9,036 nucleotides of DNA from Acidobacteriaceae bacterium (GCA_027364815.1 DAHXOQ010000102.1:1-9036), one strand, 5' to 3'. Counted from the first letter of the stretch, positions 1 to 6,983 are shown. The notes: generated by a model not told the origin, from the sequence alone. Program-made: numbers and translations.

Positions 1-1
1 G

Positions 2-1261
2 GCGTGGATATTGGGCGCGGCGATAGCGATTGCGGATGGACTGGTGTGGGCGGAGCTGGGTGCGGCGTTCCCGGAGGCGGGAGGGTCCTATAGATTTTTG
101 CGGCACATTTATGGCGAGAAGCGGTATGGGAAGTGGCTTTCATTTTTGTATGTCTGGCAGGTGAGTTTTTCAGCGCCACTTTCGATTGCTTCGGGTTGCA
201 TTGGACTCTCAGGATTTTTGGCGTGGTTCTGGCCGAGGCTGGATGGGGCTCCGATTGCCGCGTTGCCTGCACTGCACTATACGAATTTGACGGCTGCATT
301 TGTTTGCCTGCTGGTGACGGCAATGCTGTACCGGAAACTTGGATCGGTGACGCGGCTGGCGTGGCTGCTTTTTGCGGGAGTGCTGGCGGCGATTGCCGGG
401 GTGCTGGTTTCGGGGCTTGCTCATGCGTTTACGCATGGGGGGTGGCAGTTCCCTGCTACCGGTGTGACGGCGGGCGTGCCGGGGTTGGCTCATGCGACGT
501 TGTTGGCGACTTACTGTTATTGGGGTTATTACAACATTTGTTTTTTGGGCGCGGAGGTCAAGGAGCCGACGAGGACGATTCCACGGGCGGTGCTGCTTTC
601 TGTGGTTTTTGTTTCGGTGCTTTATGTGGCGATGAATCTGGCGGTGTTGCCGGCGATTACGCATTTGGCGGCGACGAACGGGGTTCCGGCGAGTTCGCTG
701 TTGAGGCTGCAACTGGTGGCGGAGATTGCCCACTCGGCGTTTGGAGAGTGGGCGGGAGTGACGATTGCGGGGCTGATTATCTGGACGGCGTTTGCGAGTA
801 TTTTCTCGCTGCTGCTGGGGTACTCGCGGGTACCGTATGCGGCGGCGGTGGATGGGAATTATTTTGAGGCGCTGGGGAAGCTGCATCCGAAACTGCACAT
901 TCCGTCGCGTTCGCTGATTGCGCTGGGAATGATTGCGAGCTTCTTTTGCTTTTTCTCACTTTCACAGGTGATAACGCTGCTGGTGGTGACGCGGATTCTG
1001 CTGCAGTTTTTTCCGCAGCAGGTTGGTGTGATTCTGCTCAGGTTCACGCAGCCGAATCTGAGCAGGCCGTACAAGATGCCGTTGTTTCCATTGCCTCCGC
1101 TGCTGGCGATTGCGGGATTTTTGTTTTTGCTGATTGAGCGGGAAAGGGCGCAGGCGGCACTGCTGGTGACGGCGGTGATTGCGGTCAGTGGAACGCTTTT
1201 ATTTTTGTGGCGGGCGAAGAGGCAAAAGGAATGGCCGTTTATAAATGATTTCGATTCATAG
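2..1261 (+). CDS. APC-family amino acid/polyamine permease, 5'-truncated by window edge
   Basis: Integral membrane transporter of the amino acid-polyamine-organocation (APC) superfamily; it would take up an amino acid or polyamine with a coupled cation. The frame is open to base 2, and the visible start (AWILGAAIAIADGLVWAELG, then FPEAGGSY) is the TMS1-TMS2 region of this family, so the true start lies upstream of the window. Further APC hallmarks are the GAEVKEPTRTIPRA segment after TMS6 (family pattern GEVKNPxRTIPRA) and about ten hydrophobic stretches, such as GVTIAGLIIWTAFASIFSLL and the region after HIPSRSLIALG. The C-terminus ends with two hydrophobic segments and a basic tail (RAKRQKEWPF). 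It ends 39 bp before the DUF6438 start, so the two may be co-transcribed. Substrate cannot be told from sequence. Family call is firm; only the N-terminal portion is missing. Confidence 0.9.
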   Translation, partial: AWILGAAIAIADGLVWAELGAAFPEAGGSYRFLRHIYGEKRYGKWLSFLYVWQVSFSAPLSIASGCIGLSGFLAWFWPRLDGAPIAALPALHYTNLTAAFVCLLVTAMLYRKLGSVTRLAWLLFAGVLAAIAGVLVSGLAHAFTHGGWQFPATGVTAGVPGLAHATLLATYCYWGYYNICFLGAEVKEPTRTIPRAVLLSVVFVSVLYVAMNLAVLPAITHLAATNGVPASSLLRLQLVAEIAHSAFGEWAGVTIAGLIIWTAFASIFSLLLGYSRVPYAAAVDGNYFEALGKLHPKLHIPSRSLIALGMIASFFCFFSLSQVITLLVVTRILLQFFPQQVGVILLRFTQPNLSRPYKMPLFPLPPLLAIAGFLFLLIERERAQAALLVTAVIAVSGTLLFLWRAKRQKEWPFINDFDS

Positions 1262-1300
1262 TTCTTTATTCGGTTAAACTTCTTGCGTGAGGTTGGTCAA

Positions 1301-2077
1301 ATGAAAACGTTCAAGATATTTTTGATATTTCTGGCATTTTGTCTGTTCATTGCACTCTCCGTTACAGGTTACTCGCTGTTACGTAATTGGTCGCTCCCAC
1401 TGCATTATTTTGCTGGGCCCACAATCAAGCCAAACTCTCAAATAGAGATTATTTTAGACAGGTCTGCTTGCTTTGGCACATGTCCGGATTATCAAGTAAT
1501 TTTGAACAACGAGTCGATAGAATTCGATGGCAAAGCACACATAGCTGCATTCGGAAAGCACTATGCGAAGATGGATAAAGCGGAATTGCGTAAACTTGCT
1601 CAGAAGTTTATTGACCATGAGTTCTACTCTATGAATAATTTATTTCACTCGAATAGAACTGATATGTCTTATAACAGATTAACAATTTCAATTGATGGTA
1701 AGAGCAAGACTGTTGTTGACTATCTTGGTGAAGAAGTGTGGATGCCGCACATCGTTAATGAACTCGAAAACGATGTTGACACTTTTGCCCAGACCGACGT
1801 TTGGATAAAAGGAGGACCGGAACTTTTCAACCGATTGAAAGAAGAGAACTTTGATTTTCATAGTGATGATGCAGAGCGAATGCTTGAGAACTTCATCAAT
1901 GAAGGTGACCTGAATGCCACAAAACAGATGTTCGAATCAGGTACAAGCGTTAATGTAATGTTCAATCATGCGAATGACGCTCCATTAATTTTACCGGATA
2001 GGAGTGTTTGCGATGTTGCAAGACAACATCCGGATATTTTGCAATACCTCATTCAACGCAAAGTGTGTACGAATTAG
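1301..2077 (+). CDS. Membrane-anchored DUF6438 protein with ankyrin-like C-terminal tail
   Basis: Unknown function. The 258-residue product starts with a hydrophobic anchor (about residues 5-27), followed by an extracytoplasmic domain opening IEIILDRSACFGTCPDY (Cys57, Cys61), which I recognise as the DUF6438 signature. Residues 188-258 look like degenerate ankyrin repeats (AERMLENFINEGDLNATKQMF, then DVARQHPDILQYLIQR). I chose ATG 1301 because GTGAGG lies 8 bases upstream and the anchor begins directly after it; a TTG at 1283 is in frame but less likely. The gene is AT-rich: two 60-base lines I counted (1321-1380 and 1441-1500) are 40% and 37% GC, against 67% for 661-720 in the permease. That suggests separate ancestry, possibly horizontal. 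The reading frame resumes after the TAG with another ankyrin-like unit, so the C-terminus may be truncated. No partner is evident from the neighbours. Confidence 0.7.
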   Translation: MKTFKIFLIFLAFCLFIALSVTGYSLLRNWSLPLHYFAGPTIKPNSQIEIILDRSACFGTCPDYQVILNNESIEFDGKAHIAAFGKHYAKMDKAELRKLAQKFIDHEFYSMNNLFHSNRTDMSYNRLTISIDGKSKTVVDYLGEEVWMPHIVNELENDVDTFAQTDVWIKGGPELFNRLKEENFDFHSDDAERMLENFINEGDLNATKQMFESGTSVNVMFNHANDAPLILPDRSVCDVARQHPDILQYLIQRKVCTN

Positions 2078-2179
2078 CTGTCCATGACAGATGCCGCGTT
2101 GCTTGCCGAGAGACTATTTAGAAATATTGAATTGGCAAAGCTGTTGAAGGAAAATGACGCCAATCCAGGGCATCGCTGA
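2078..2179 (+). pseudogene. In-frame ankyrin-like continuation after the DUF6438 stop
   Basis: Directly after the TAG at 2075-2077, the same frame stays open for 33 codons to a TGA at 2177-2179. The encoded stretch includes TDAALLAERLFRNIELAKLL and then KENDANP. It lines up with the ankyrin consensus (TPLHLA..G..EIVKLLLE.GADPN). It is most simply the last ankyrin repeat of the upstream gene, disconnected by a nonsense change; stop readthrough or a sequencing error would give the same picture. An ATG at 2084 could start a free 31-residue peptide, but there is no Shine-Dalgarno before it. Confidence 0.5.
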
Positions 2180-2266
2180 TTAAAGACAAGATATGCGAGA
2201 AGAGCATTGTAACCTTGATGCATTTTGAGCATCTAAGAGAGAGATTCCCCATTACGGAGGCAGCGT

Positions 2267-3226
2267 ATGCTGATTCGACATCCCGAACTGATTCCCTCAT
2301 CGGAGATTACACCGAAAGAATGTTATTTGAACCGGAGGAGATTTTTGTCTTCGGGGGCGTTTACCGCGGCTGGTCTGGCGCTGGGTGGGGGGATTTTGTC
2401 GGCGCGGGAGGCGTTTGCAGGGGAGAAGCTACAGACGGTGAAGAGCCCGCTGACGACTACGGGCGAGGAGCTGACGAGCTACAAGGACATTACGACTTAC
2501 AACAATTTTTACGAGTTTGGGACGGGGAAAAGCGAGCCGGCGATCTATGCGAAGGATTTGCCGGTGAGGCCGTGGACGCTGCGCGTTGAAGGCAAGGTGA
2601 AGAAGCCGCTGACCTTTGATATTGATGCGCTGCTGAAGCTGAGGCCTCTGGAGGATCGCGTATACAGGCACCGGTGTGTAGAGGCTTGGAGCATGGTGGT
2701 GCCGTGGATCGGGTACTCGCTCTCTGAGTTCATCAAGCAGTGCGAACCGCTGAGTTCGGCGAAGTATGTGCAGTTTTTGTCGTGGTATGACAAGCGGTAC
2801 ATTCACTGGCCGGGGCAGACGGGGATTCACTGGCCGTACTCTGAAGGACTGAGGATGGATGAGGCGATGCATCCGCTGACGCTGTTTACGTTTGGATTGT
2901 ATGGCGAGGCGCTGCCGAATCAGAATGGCGCTCCGGTGCGGGTGGTGGTGCCGTGGAAGTATGGATTCAAGTCGGCGAAGTCGATTGTGGCGGTGAAGTT
3001 TCTGGATCATCAGCCGGAGACGACGTGGAATGATCTGGCGTCGGATGAGTATGGCTTTTATTCGAATGTGAATCCGAATGTGGATCATCCAAGATGGAGT
3101 CAGAAGACGGAGCGGAGGATTGGATTGCCGTTTTATGAGCAGAAGCGGACGACACTGTTTTTGAATGGGTATGCGGACCAGGTGGGAAGTTTGTATGCGG
3201 GGATGAATTTGAAGAAGGATTTTTGA
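2267..3226 (+). CDS. msrP: Protein-methionine-sulfoxide reductase catalytic subunit MsrP (YedY family)
   Basis: Periplasmic molybdopterin enzyme that reduces methionine sulfoxide in envelope proteins, receiving electrons from the heme membrane protein MsrQ. The 319-residue product has a twin-arginine signal (NRRRFLSSGAF, arginines at 23-25, hydrophobic core, AFA at 49-51 as probable cleavage site), so it would be exported folded with its cofactor. Family landmarks are NNFYEFG (79-85, cofactor contact), RHRCVEAWSMVVPWIGY with Cys137 as the molybdenum ligand, GQTGIHWPYSEGLRMDEAM (183-201), and NGAPVRVVVPWKYGFKSAKSI (220-240). Length matches the family. The start at 2267 has GGAGG at 2256-2260, six bases upstream. 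msrQ is two genes downstream rather than next door, because the lipoprotein gene at 3331 intervenes. Identification is firm. Confidence 0.96.
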   Translation: MLIRHPELIPSSEITPKECYLNRRRFLSSGAFTAAGLALGGGILSAREAFAGEKLQTVKSPLTTTGEELTSYKDITTYNNFYEFGTGKSEPAIYAKDLPVRPWTLRVEGKVKKPLTFDIDALLKLRPLEDRVYRHRCVEAWSMVVPWIGYSLSEFIKQCEPLSSAKYVQFLSWYDKRYIHWPGQTGIHWPYSEGLRMDEAMHPLTLFTFGLYGEALPNQNGAPVRVVVPWKYGFKSAKSIVAVKFLDHQPETTWNDLASDEYGFYSNVNPNVDHPRWSQKTERRIGLPFYEQKRTTLFLNGYADQVGSLYAGMNLKKDF

Positions 3227-3330
3227 AGCACATTCCACAAGTGGAACGCGACTTTTTTCAATCAGCGTGGTTTGAAGAATCAGGAACGCCAAGACAAAAG
3301 AACCAATCACTTCATCGAGGAGAACCGTCC

Positions 3331-4605
3331 ATGCGTATTCTCACCCTTCTTCTGCCTGCGAGCTTAATGGTGTTTGCCGGTTGTGGCGGGGGTTCAATGA
3401 GTATGACTCCGCCGCCGGCAAAAACTATTGCGGGAATCAGTGTGAATGGTTCGCCGGTGAAGGTCTTCGATCATACGAAGGACAAGCAGCAACAGTACAA
3501 CATTCCCGATGCGCAGATAACGGCATGGCGCGAATCCGACGGGACTGTGGATCTGATGGTGCCCGGCTTTGAAAATTACCGCATGCGAGGGAGCAATCTT
3601 GAGAATCTGACGATCGATCCGCATGAGATTTACAGCAGCGAAACAAGCGGGTACCAAATACCGGAAGCCGACTATGACTACGCTCATTGGTTGATGGGGC
3701 CGTACAGTTTGGATGGGAAAACATTTTACTCACTGACGCACAGTGAGTGGTATGCATGCCTGCTGGACAACGCCTGCAACGATGCGACGGCCAATGGCCT
3801 GGGCGCCGATTTGAACAGCTGGGTGGCAACGCCTAACCAGATGATTTCAACCAATGGCGGCAAGGACTGGCAACTGAACGGCGTGCACAGCGCGCATACA
3901 GTGGCGCCGCTAGGCTACACGTGGACAGGTTCAGTGGCAGAGCAGGATCAGGTTTATCTCCAGGCGTTGAACCACACCGGAGTTTTTCAGCCAAGCCGAG
4001 TCATTGGCGAGAATGGCTATTATTACGCGGTGGGTTTTTATATTCACAGGGATTTTTCGCAGTTGAATCCGACAGCGGGTGTGTATGAGGCGCCGGTGGA
4101 CGGTTATGGATACATTTTGATGCGCACCAACGACATCACCAGCCCCGGAAGCTGGCAGATATGGGAAGGCGGGACGAGCTTTGCAGCGATACGCACAGGC
4201 ACGGTGCAGACGTTTCAGCCGATGGTCAACGGAGCAGTTGCCAATGCCGCGCCGCCACAGATTATTTATGACAAGATTGCCGAGTGCTACATTCTGATTT
4301 TCACAATATATGGCGGCAGTAACCCGGTCTACTATATGACAACGAAGACGCTTGCCGCGCCGAATTGGAGCGCGGCAACAGAGATCATCGGAACAGCAAG
4401 CATTGTGACAGACCCGGGCGGACCGGTAACGGGCTTCAACGATTCGAATTATGTTTCTATTCTGGACGACATCTCGACGGGATACAATTTTGAATTCACG
4501 GACGGACTACCGCAGTTGTTTTTCAGCACATTCCCAGCGCAGTATGGCGGCGATAATCTGGGGCGCGATGTTTATCGACTACCACTGACGATCAGCTACC
4601 AATGA
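3331..4605 (+). CDS. Secreted lipoprotein with Asp-box-like, probable beta-propeller fold
   Basis: Not recognised as a named protein. The 424-residue product begins with a lipoprotein signal (MRILTLLLPASLMVFAGC; lipobox FAGC, Cys18 lipidated) and a Gly/Ser/Pro tether, so it should be anchored in the envelope. The body contains STNGGKDW (173-180), which fits the Asp-box pattern S-x-[DN]-x-G-x-x-W of sialidase/BNR-type propellers. Repeated blade-like stretches follow, such as RTNDITSPGSWQIW (265-278) and TTKTLAAPNWS (337-347), which resemble the strand-turn-Trp pattern in GH32/GH43-type five-bladed propellers. I cannot identify a catalytic triad. A TTG at 3223 extends the frame by 36 residues, but ATG 3331 puts the signal peptide at the N-terminus and has GAGGAGA at 3317-3323. 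It lies between msrP and msrQ on the same strand (104 bp and 55 bp gaps); whether it is functionally tied to them is unknown. Existence is firm, fold is inference. Confidence 0.75.
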   Translation: MRILTLLLPASLMVFAGCGGGSMSMTPPPAKTIAGISVNGSPVKVFDHTKDKQQQYNIPDAQITAWRESDGTVDLMVPGFENYRMRGSNLENLTIDPHEIYSSETSGYQIPEADYDYAHWLMGPYSLDGKTFYSLTHSEWYACLLDNACNDATANGLGADLNSWVATPNQMISTNGGKDWQLNGVHSAHTVAPLGYTWTGSVAEQDQVYLQALNHTGVFQPSRVIGENGYYYAVGFYIHRDFSQLNPTAGVYEAPVDGYGYILMRTNDITSPGSWQIWEGGTSFAAIRTGTVQTFQPMVNGAVANAAPPQIIYDKIAECYILIFTIYGGSNPVYYMTTKTLAAPNWSAATEIIGTASIVTDPGGPVTGFNDSNYVSILDDISTGYNFEFTDGLPQLFFSTFPAQYGGDNLGRDVYRLPLTISYQ

Positions 4606-4660
4606 CATGGGTTCAGCTGCTTGAATCAACAGTATGGCGAGTACAGATGGAGAGTGAAGA

Positions 4661-5266
4661 GTGAAGCAGCGTCTATTGATATTGCTGAAGGTGCTGGTGT
4701 GGATTGCCTGCCTGTTTCCGGTGAGTTGGCTGACGTATGCGGCGATTACCAATACTCTTGGCCCTGATCCTACGGCGACGATTACGTTTACAACGGGGAA
4801 AGAGACGATATGGCTGCTGGCGGTGATGCTGTCGATTTCTCCGGTGCGAAGTTTGAGCGCGCGATTGAGTTGGCTGATCCGGTTTAGAAGATTGCTGGGG
4901 TTGTTTGCGTTTTTCTATGGGTCGCTGCATTTGCTGACGTATGTTGCTCTGCAAGCGAATTTTGATGTGAGTACGATGATCGATGATATTACGAAGAGAA
5001 GGTTCATCATTGCCGGGCTGGCGGCGTGGTTATTGATGCTGCCGCTTGCTGTGACGTCGACGAATTGGGCGATCAGGAAGATGGGCGGGAAGAAGTGGGC
5101 GGCACTGCACAAGCTGGTTTATCTGGCTGCGTTGGCGGGAGTGGTGCACTATTGGTGGGGCGTGAAGCCGGGTGTGCGCACGCCGTTGATGGTGACGGTG
5201 GTAGTGATTGTGCTGCTGGCGGCGAGGCCGTTGATGAGTTGGTGGAAGTCGCGGGCGATTGTTTAA
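4661..5266 (+). CDS. msrQ: Heme-binding membrane subunit MsrQ (YedZ family)
   Basis: Inner-membrane b-type heme protein that passes quinol-derived electrons to MsrP for periplasmic methionine sulfoxide repair. The 201-residue product has about six hydrophobic segments of the ferric-reductase-like fold. Family landmarks are LGPDPTATITFTTGKETIWL (33-52), RRLLGLFAFFYGSLHLLTY with His90, ITKRRFIIAGLAAWLLMLPLA (110-130), and WAALHKLVYLAALAGVVHYWW with His150 and His163; these histidines are the expected heme ligands. The start is GTG 4661, with GGAGAG at 4649-4654, six bases upstream; the nearby upstream ATG at 4634 runs into a stop. Its TAA overlaps the rnhB stop on the other strand by 4 bases, and I see no terminator between them. 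Unusually, it is separated from msrP by a lipoprotein gene. Confidence 0.93.
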   Translation: MKQRLLILLKVLVWIACLFPVSWLTYAAITNTLGPDPTATITFTTGKETIWLLAVMLSISPVRSLSARLSWLIRFRRLLGLFAFFYGSLHLLTYVALQANFDVSTMIDDITKRRFIIAGLAAWLLMLPLAVTSTNWAIRKMGGKKWAALHKLVYLAALAGVVHYWWGVKPGVRTPLMVTVVVIVLLAARPLMSWWKSRAIV

Positions 5267-5919
5267 ATCGGTTGATTAGAGAAGAGAGCTAAAACTTCAC
5301 GGACGGGAGCGAAGCTGCGTCGATGCTCGGGGGTGGGGCCGAGCGCGCGCAGGTCTGCGAGGTGCGCGGCGGTGCCGTAACCTTTGTGGCGGGCGAGACC
5401 GTAGCCGGGGTATTGCTTGTCGAGAGCGATGAGGAGATGGTCTCGATGAACTTTGGCGAGGACGCTGGCAGCGGCGATAGAGAGGGAGCGAGCGTCGCCC
5501 TTGATGATGGTTTGCTGCGGGCATGAATGCTGAATGCCGGCGTTGCCGTCGATGAGGAGGAGGTCAGGCACGGGAGTGAGTTGATTGACGGCGAGTTGCA
5601 TGGCCTCGAGCGATGCCTGACGGATGTTGATGCGGTCGATGGTGGCGACGTCGACGGCGGCGATGGCGAAGGCGAGAGCGAGGGAGCGGATTTGCAGGTC
5701 GAGCGAATTGCGCTGAGATTCGGTGAGTTGCTTGGAGTCGTTGAGTTCGGCGAGGTGGCAGTTGAGGGGGAGAATGACGGCAGCGGCGACGACGGGGCCG
5801 AAGAGCGGGCCGCGGCCGACTTCGTCAACGCCTGCGATGTGAGAGAAGCCACGTTGAGATGCGGCCAGCTCGAATTCCCATGAACATTTGAAGGTCGCAC
5901 GGGTGAGCTGCTTCGGCAT
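5263..5919 (-). CDS. rnhB: Ribonuclease HII
   Basis: Cytoplasmic endonuclease that nicks DNA 5' of embedded ribonucleotides and cleaves RNA in RNA-DNA hybrids, starting ribonucleotide excision repair. The chosen 218-residue product carries AGVDEVGRGPLFGPVVAAAVIL, with catalytic Asp32-Glu33 and the GRG ribose-sensing motif (35-37). It also has LLIDGN with Asp124, KGDARSLSIAAASVLAKVHRD with Asp142 as the probable fourth acidic ligand, and HKGYGT with Tyr181. Start choice: the frame is open upstream to an ATG ending at 6006, adding 29 residues (MTSARILKVF...). That extension is outside the family's usual N-terminus and would run across the divergent DUF4242 start. ATG at 5919-5917 has no Shine-Dalgarno but has TATACT exactly six bases upstream, which fits a leaderless transcript. 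It converges on msrQ with a shared TTAA. Confidence 0.95.
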   Translation of the reverse strand: MPKQLTRATFKCSWEFELAASQRGFSHIAGVDEVGRGPLFGPVVAAAVILPLNCHLAELNDSKQLTESQRNSLDLQIRSLALAFAIAAVDVATIDRINIRQASLEAMQLAVNQLTPVPDLLLIDGNAGIQHSCPQQTIIKGDARSLSIAAASVLAKVHRDHLLIALDKQYPGYGLARHKGYGTAAHLADLRALGPTPEHRRSFAPVREVLALFSNQPI

Positions 5920-5931
5920 GGATTCAGTATA
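5920..5931 (-). promoter_or_regulatory. Probable leaderless promoter of rnhB (TATACT-N6-ATG)
   Basis: Read on the minus strand, TATACT (5931-5926) is followed by six bases and then the ATG at 5919. Initiation about seven bases past a -10 hexamer would place the 5' end on the ATG itself. There is no Shine-Dalgarno in the preceding 20 bases. I found no good -35 hexamer at the expected distance; TTGATT (5949-5944) is only 12 bases upstream. Confidence 0.45.
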
Positions 5932-6008
5932 CGTAGCGGGTGAAATCAAGAGAGAAAACAGTGGAAATGGCCAGGGAAAAACTTTTAAGATGCGGGCGGA
6001 GGTCAACC

Positions 6009-6281
6009 ATGCCCAAATTTGTCATTGAAAGGGAGATTCCTGGTGCAGGCAAATTGTCTGCCGAGCAGTTGAAGGGAATCTCGCAGAAGTCGTGCGGAGT
6101 CTTGCGGGAGTTGGGTCCACGGATCCAATGGCTGGAGAGTTATGTAACGGACGACAAGATTTACTGTGTCTACATTGCGCCGGATGAAGAGACCGTGCGC
6201 AAGCACGCGATGCAGGGAGGTTTCCCCGCCAACCGCATCTCGCAGGTCAGGACGATGATTGATCCGACGACGAGCGAATAG
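6009..6281 (+). CDS. DUF4242 family small protein
   Basis: A 90-residue single-domain protein of the DUF4242 family, which includes the Streptomyces nickel-binding protein SCO4226; its role here is not known. Features visible: MPKFVIEREIPGAGKLS at the start, a helix LKGISQKSCGVLRELG, a strand pair IQWLESYVTDDKIYCVYIAPDEETVRKHA, and GGFPANRISQVRTMIDP at the end, a ferredoxin-like alternation of strands and helices. No export signal, so cytoplasmic. ATG 6009 is chosen over the longer frame beginning at 5940 because GGAGG (5998-6002) lies six bases upstream and the family begins at MPKF. It is transcribed away from rnhB, with 89 bp between the two start codons, and ends 28 bp before a strong terminator, so it looks monocistronic. 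Confidence 0.88.
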   Translation: MPKFVIEREIPGAGKLSAEQLKGISQKSCGVLRELGPRIQWLESYVTDDKIYCVYIAPDEETVRKHAMQGGFPANRISQVRTMIDPTTSE

Positions 6282-6309
6282 GATGAGATGGTTGAGTCCG
6301 TAATGAATT

Positions 6310-6341
6310 CCCTCAGGGGCTAAAGCCCCTGAGGGTTTTTT
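6310..6341 (+). terminator. Rho-independent terminator of the DUF4242 gene
   Basis: A perfect 11-bp stem (CCCTCAGGGGC at 6310-6320 with GCCCCTGAGGG at 6325-6335) closes a TAAA loop and is followed by TTTTTT (6336-6341). The core GGGGC-TAAA-GCCCC resembles the other short palindromes just downstream, so this terminator may itself derive from that repeat family. Confidence 0.9.
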
Positions 6342-6356
6342 GTGGGGGAATTTTCC

Positions 6357-6376
6357 GTGCGGCCTTATGGCCGTAC
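6357..6376. repeat. GGCC-TTAT-GGCC palindrome
   Basis: An 8-bp inverted repeat with one G-T pair (GTGCGGCC / GGCCGTAC) flanks a TTAT loop. It is the first of three small palindromes of the same layout in the non-coding patch between the two terminators. Confidence 0.6.
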
Positions 6377-6426
6377 CTTCCCAGTTCTTGCGCGTGATGC
6401 TTAAATGGCGAGAGAAAACGAACCCG

Positions 6427-6438
6427 GGCCTGAAGGCC
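6427..6438. repeat. GGCC-TGAA-GGCC palindrome
   Basis: A 4-bp GGCC stem around TGAA, directly after a CCCGGG. It has the same stem-tetraloop plan as the neighbours at 6357 and 6462; on its own it would be too short to call. Confidence 0.45.
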
Positions 6439-6461
6439 GCGTCAGTTAGTTGCATTATTCC

Positions 6462-6483
6462 GGAGCCTGAAGGCCCCGGCTCC
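6462..6483. repeat. GGAGCC/GGCTCC palindrome with inner GCC-TGAA-GGC
   Basis: GGAGCC (6462-6467) pairs with GGCTCC (6478-6483) around a 10-base loop. An alternative smaller hairpin, GCC-TGAA-GGC (6465-6474), shares the motif of the repeat at 6427. There is no T-run on either side, so it is unlikely to be a terminator. Confidence 0.45.
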
Positions 6484-6513
6484 CTCCGTTGTTGTCTAGA
6501 TGGAATTCAAGCA

Positions 6514-6546
6514 ACAAAAACCCCGACCGGATGAGGGTCGGGGTTT
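6514..6546 (-). terminator. Rho-independent terminator of rplS
   Basis: CCCCGACC (6521-6528) pairs with GGTCGGGG (6536-6543) around a 7-base loop, extendable by three A-T pairs. Read on the minus strand, the stem is followed by TTTTTGTTG. It lies about 25 bp past the rplS stop codon, so the mRNA ends here. Confidence 0.88.
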
Positions 6547-6569
6547 GGTGATGCGGGAAATGTGTTGGA

Positions 6570-6935
6570 CTACTTTTTGGCGTGCTCGCGGTCAACTTCC
6601 TTGAGACGGGCTGCCTTGCCGCGGAGACTGCGAATGTAGAAGAGCTTGGCGCGACGGACGCGGTAGCTGCGGATCTTTTCGATGCGGTCGACGACCTTCG
6701 AGTTGAAGGGGAAGATGCGCTCGACGCCTTGGCCAAAGCTCATCTTGCGAACGGTGAAGGTGCCCTGAGGGCCGCGGTTAATGGCGATGACGAGGCCTTC
6801 AAAGGCCTGGAGGCGTTCTTTGTCGCCTTCCTTGCTCTTTACCTGGACGCGCACTTGGTCGCCAGCGCAAAACTCAGGAAGGTCGGTGCGCTTGAGCTTT
6901 TCTGCCAGGCGCTGCATAACGGGATGGATTGACAT
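6570..6935 (-). CDS. rplS: 50S ribosomal protein L19
   Basis: Structural protein of the large ribosomal subunit, located at the 30S-50S interface. The 121-residue product shows the family core FCAGDQVRVQVKSKEG (22-37), KERLQAFEGLVIAINRGPQGTFTVRKMSFGQGVERIFPFNS (39-79) and RRAKLFYIRSLRGKAARLKE (93-112), and ends in a basic tail. The start ATG (6935-6933) has AGGA eight or so bases upstream on the minus strand. In most bacteria it directly follows trmD; here the upstream neighbour on the same strand is trmD, but a plus-strand DinB-like gene lies in between. It therefore needs its own promoter, which is visible at 6977-6969. A terminator follows at 6546-6514. Confidence 0.97.
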   Translation of the reverse strand: MSIHPVMQRLAEKLKRTDLPEFCAGDQVRVQVKSKEGDKERLQAFEGLVIAINRGPQGTFTVRKMSFGQGVERIFPFNSKVVDRIEKIRSYRVRRAKLFYIRSLRGKAARLKEVDREHAKK

Positions 6936-6968
6936 GGTTTATTCCTGCTTATTGGACTCAGAACTTTT

Positions 6969-6977
6969 ATTTTAACA
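6969..6977 (-). promoter_or_regulatory. Extended -10 promoter of rplS
   Basis: On the minus strand, TGTTAAAAT (6977-6969) is an extended -10 (TG-N-TAAAAT). Transcription would start near 6962 and give a leader of roughly 26 bases containing the rplS Shine-Dalgarno. No TTGACA-like -35 is present; instead the upstream DNA holds spaced ACCCAC copies (see 6984-7030). Confidence 0.5.
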
Positions 6978-6983
6978 GAGAAA

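Noticed and set aside
3233..3258. TTCCA-CAAG-TGGAA hairpin and T-run after msrP as a terminator
   Set aside because: The stem is only 5 bp and mostly A-T, and the six Ts begin six bases after it; too weak to call.
2429..3310. A 293-codon open frame on the minus strand opposite msrP
   Set aside because: It is a shadow of the GC-rich msrP gene: very rich in Arg, His, Ile and Leu with no recognisable motif, while the plus strand encodes an unmistakable MsrP.
5289..5900. Long open frames overlapping rnhB in other frames on both strands
   Set aside because: Low-complexity Ser/Pro/Thr or Gly/Glu/Asp translations typical of antisense or frame-shifted high-GC DNA; RNase HII explains the region.
5920..6006. 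Upstream in-frame ATG adding 29 residues to RNase HII
   Set aside because: The added residues do not resemble the family, would overlap the divergent DUF4242 leader, and contain the TATACT box that better fits a promoter.
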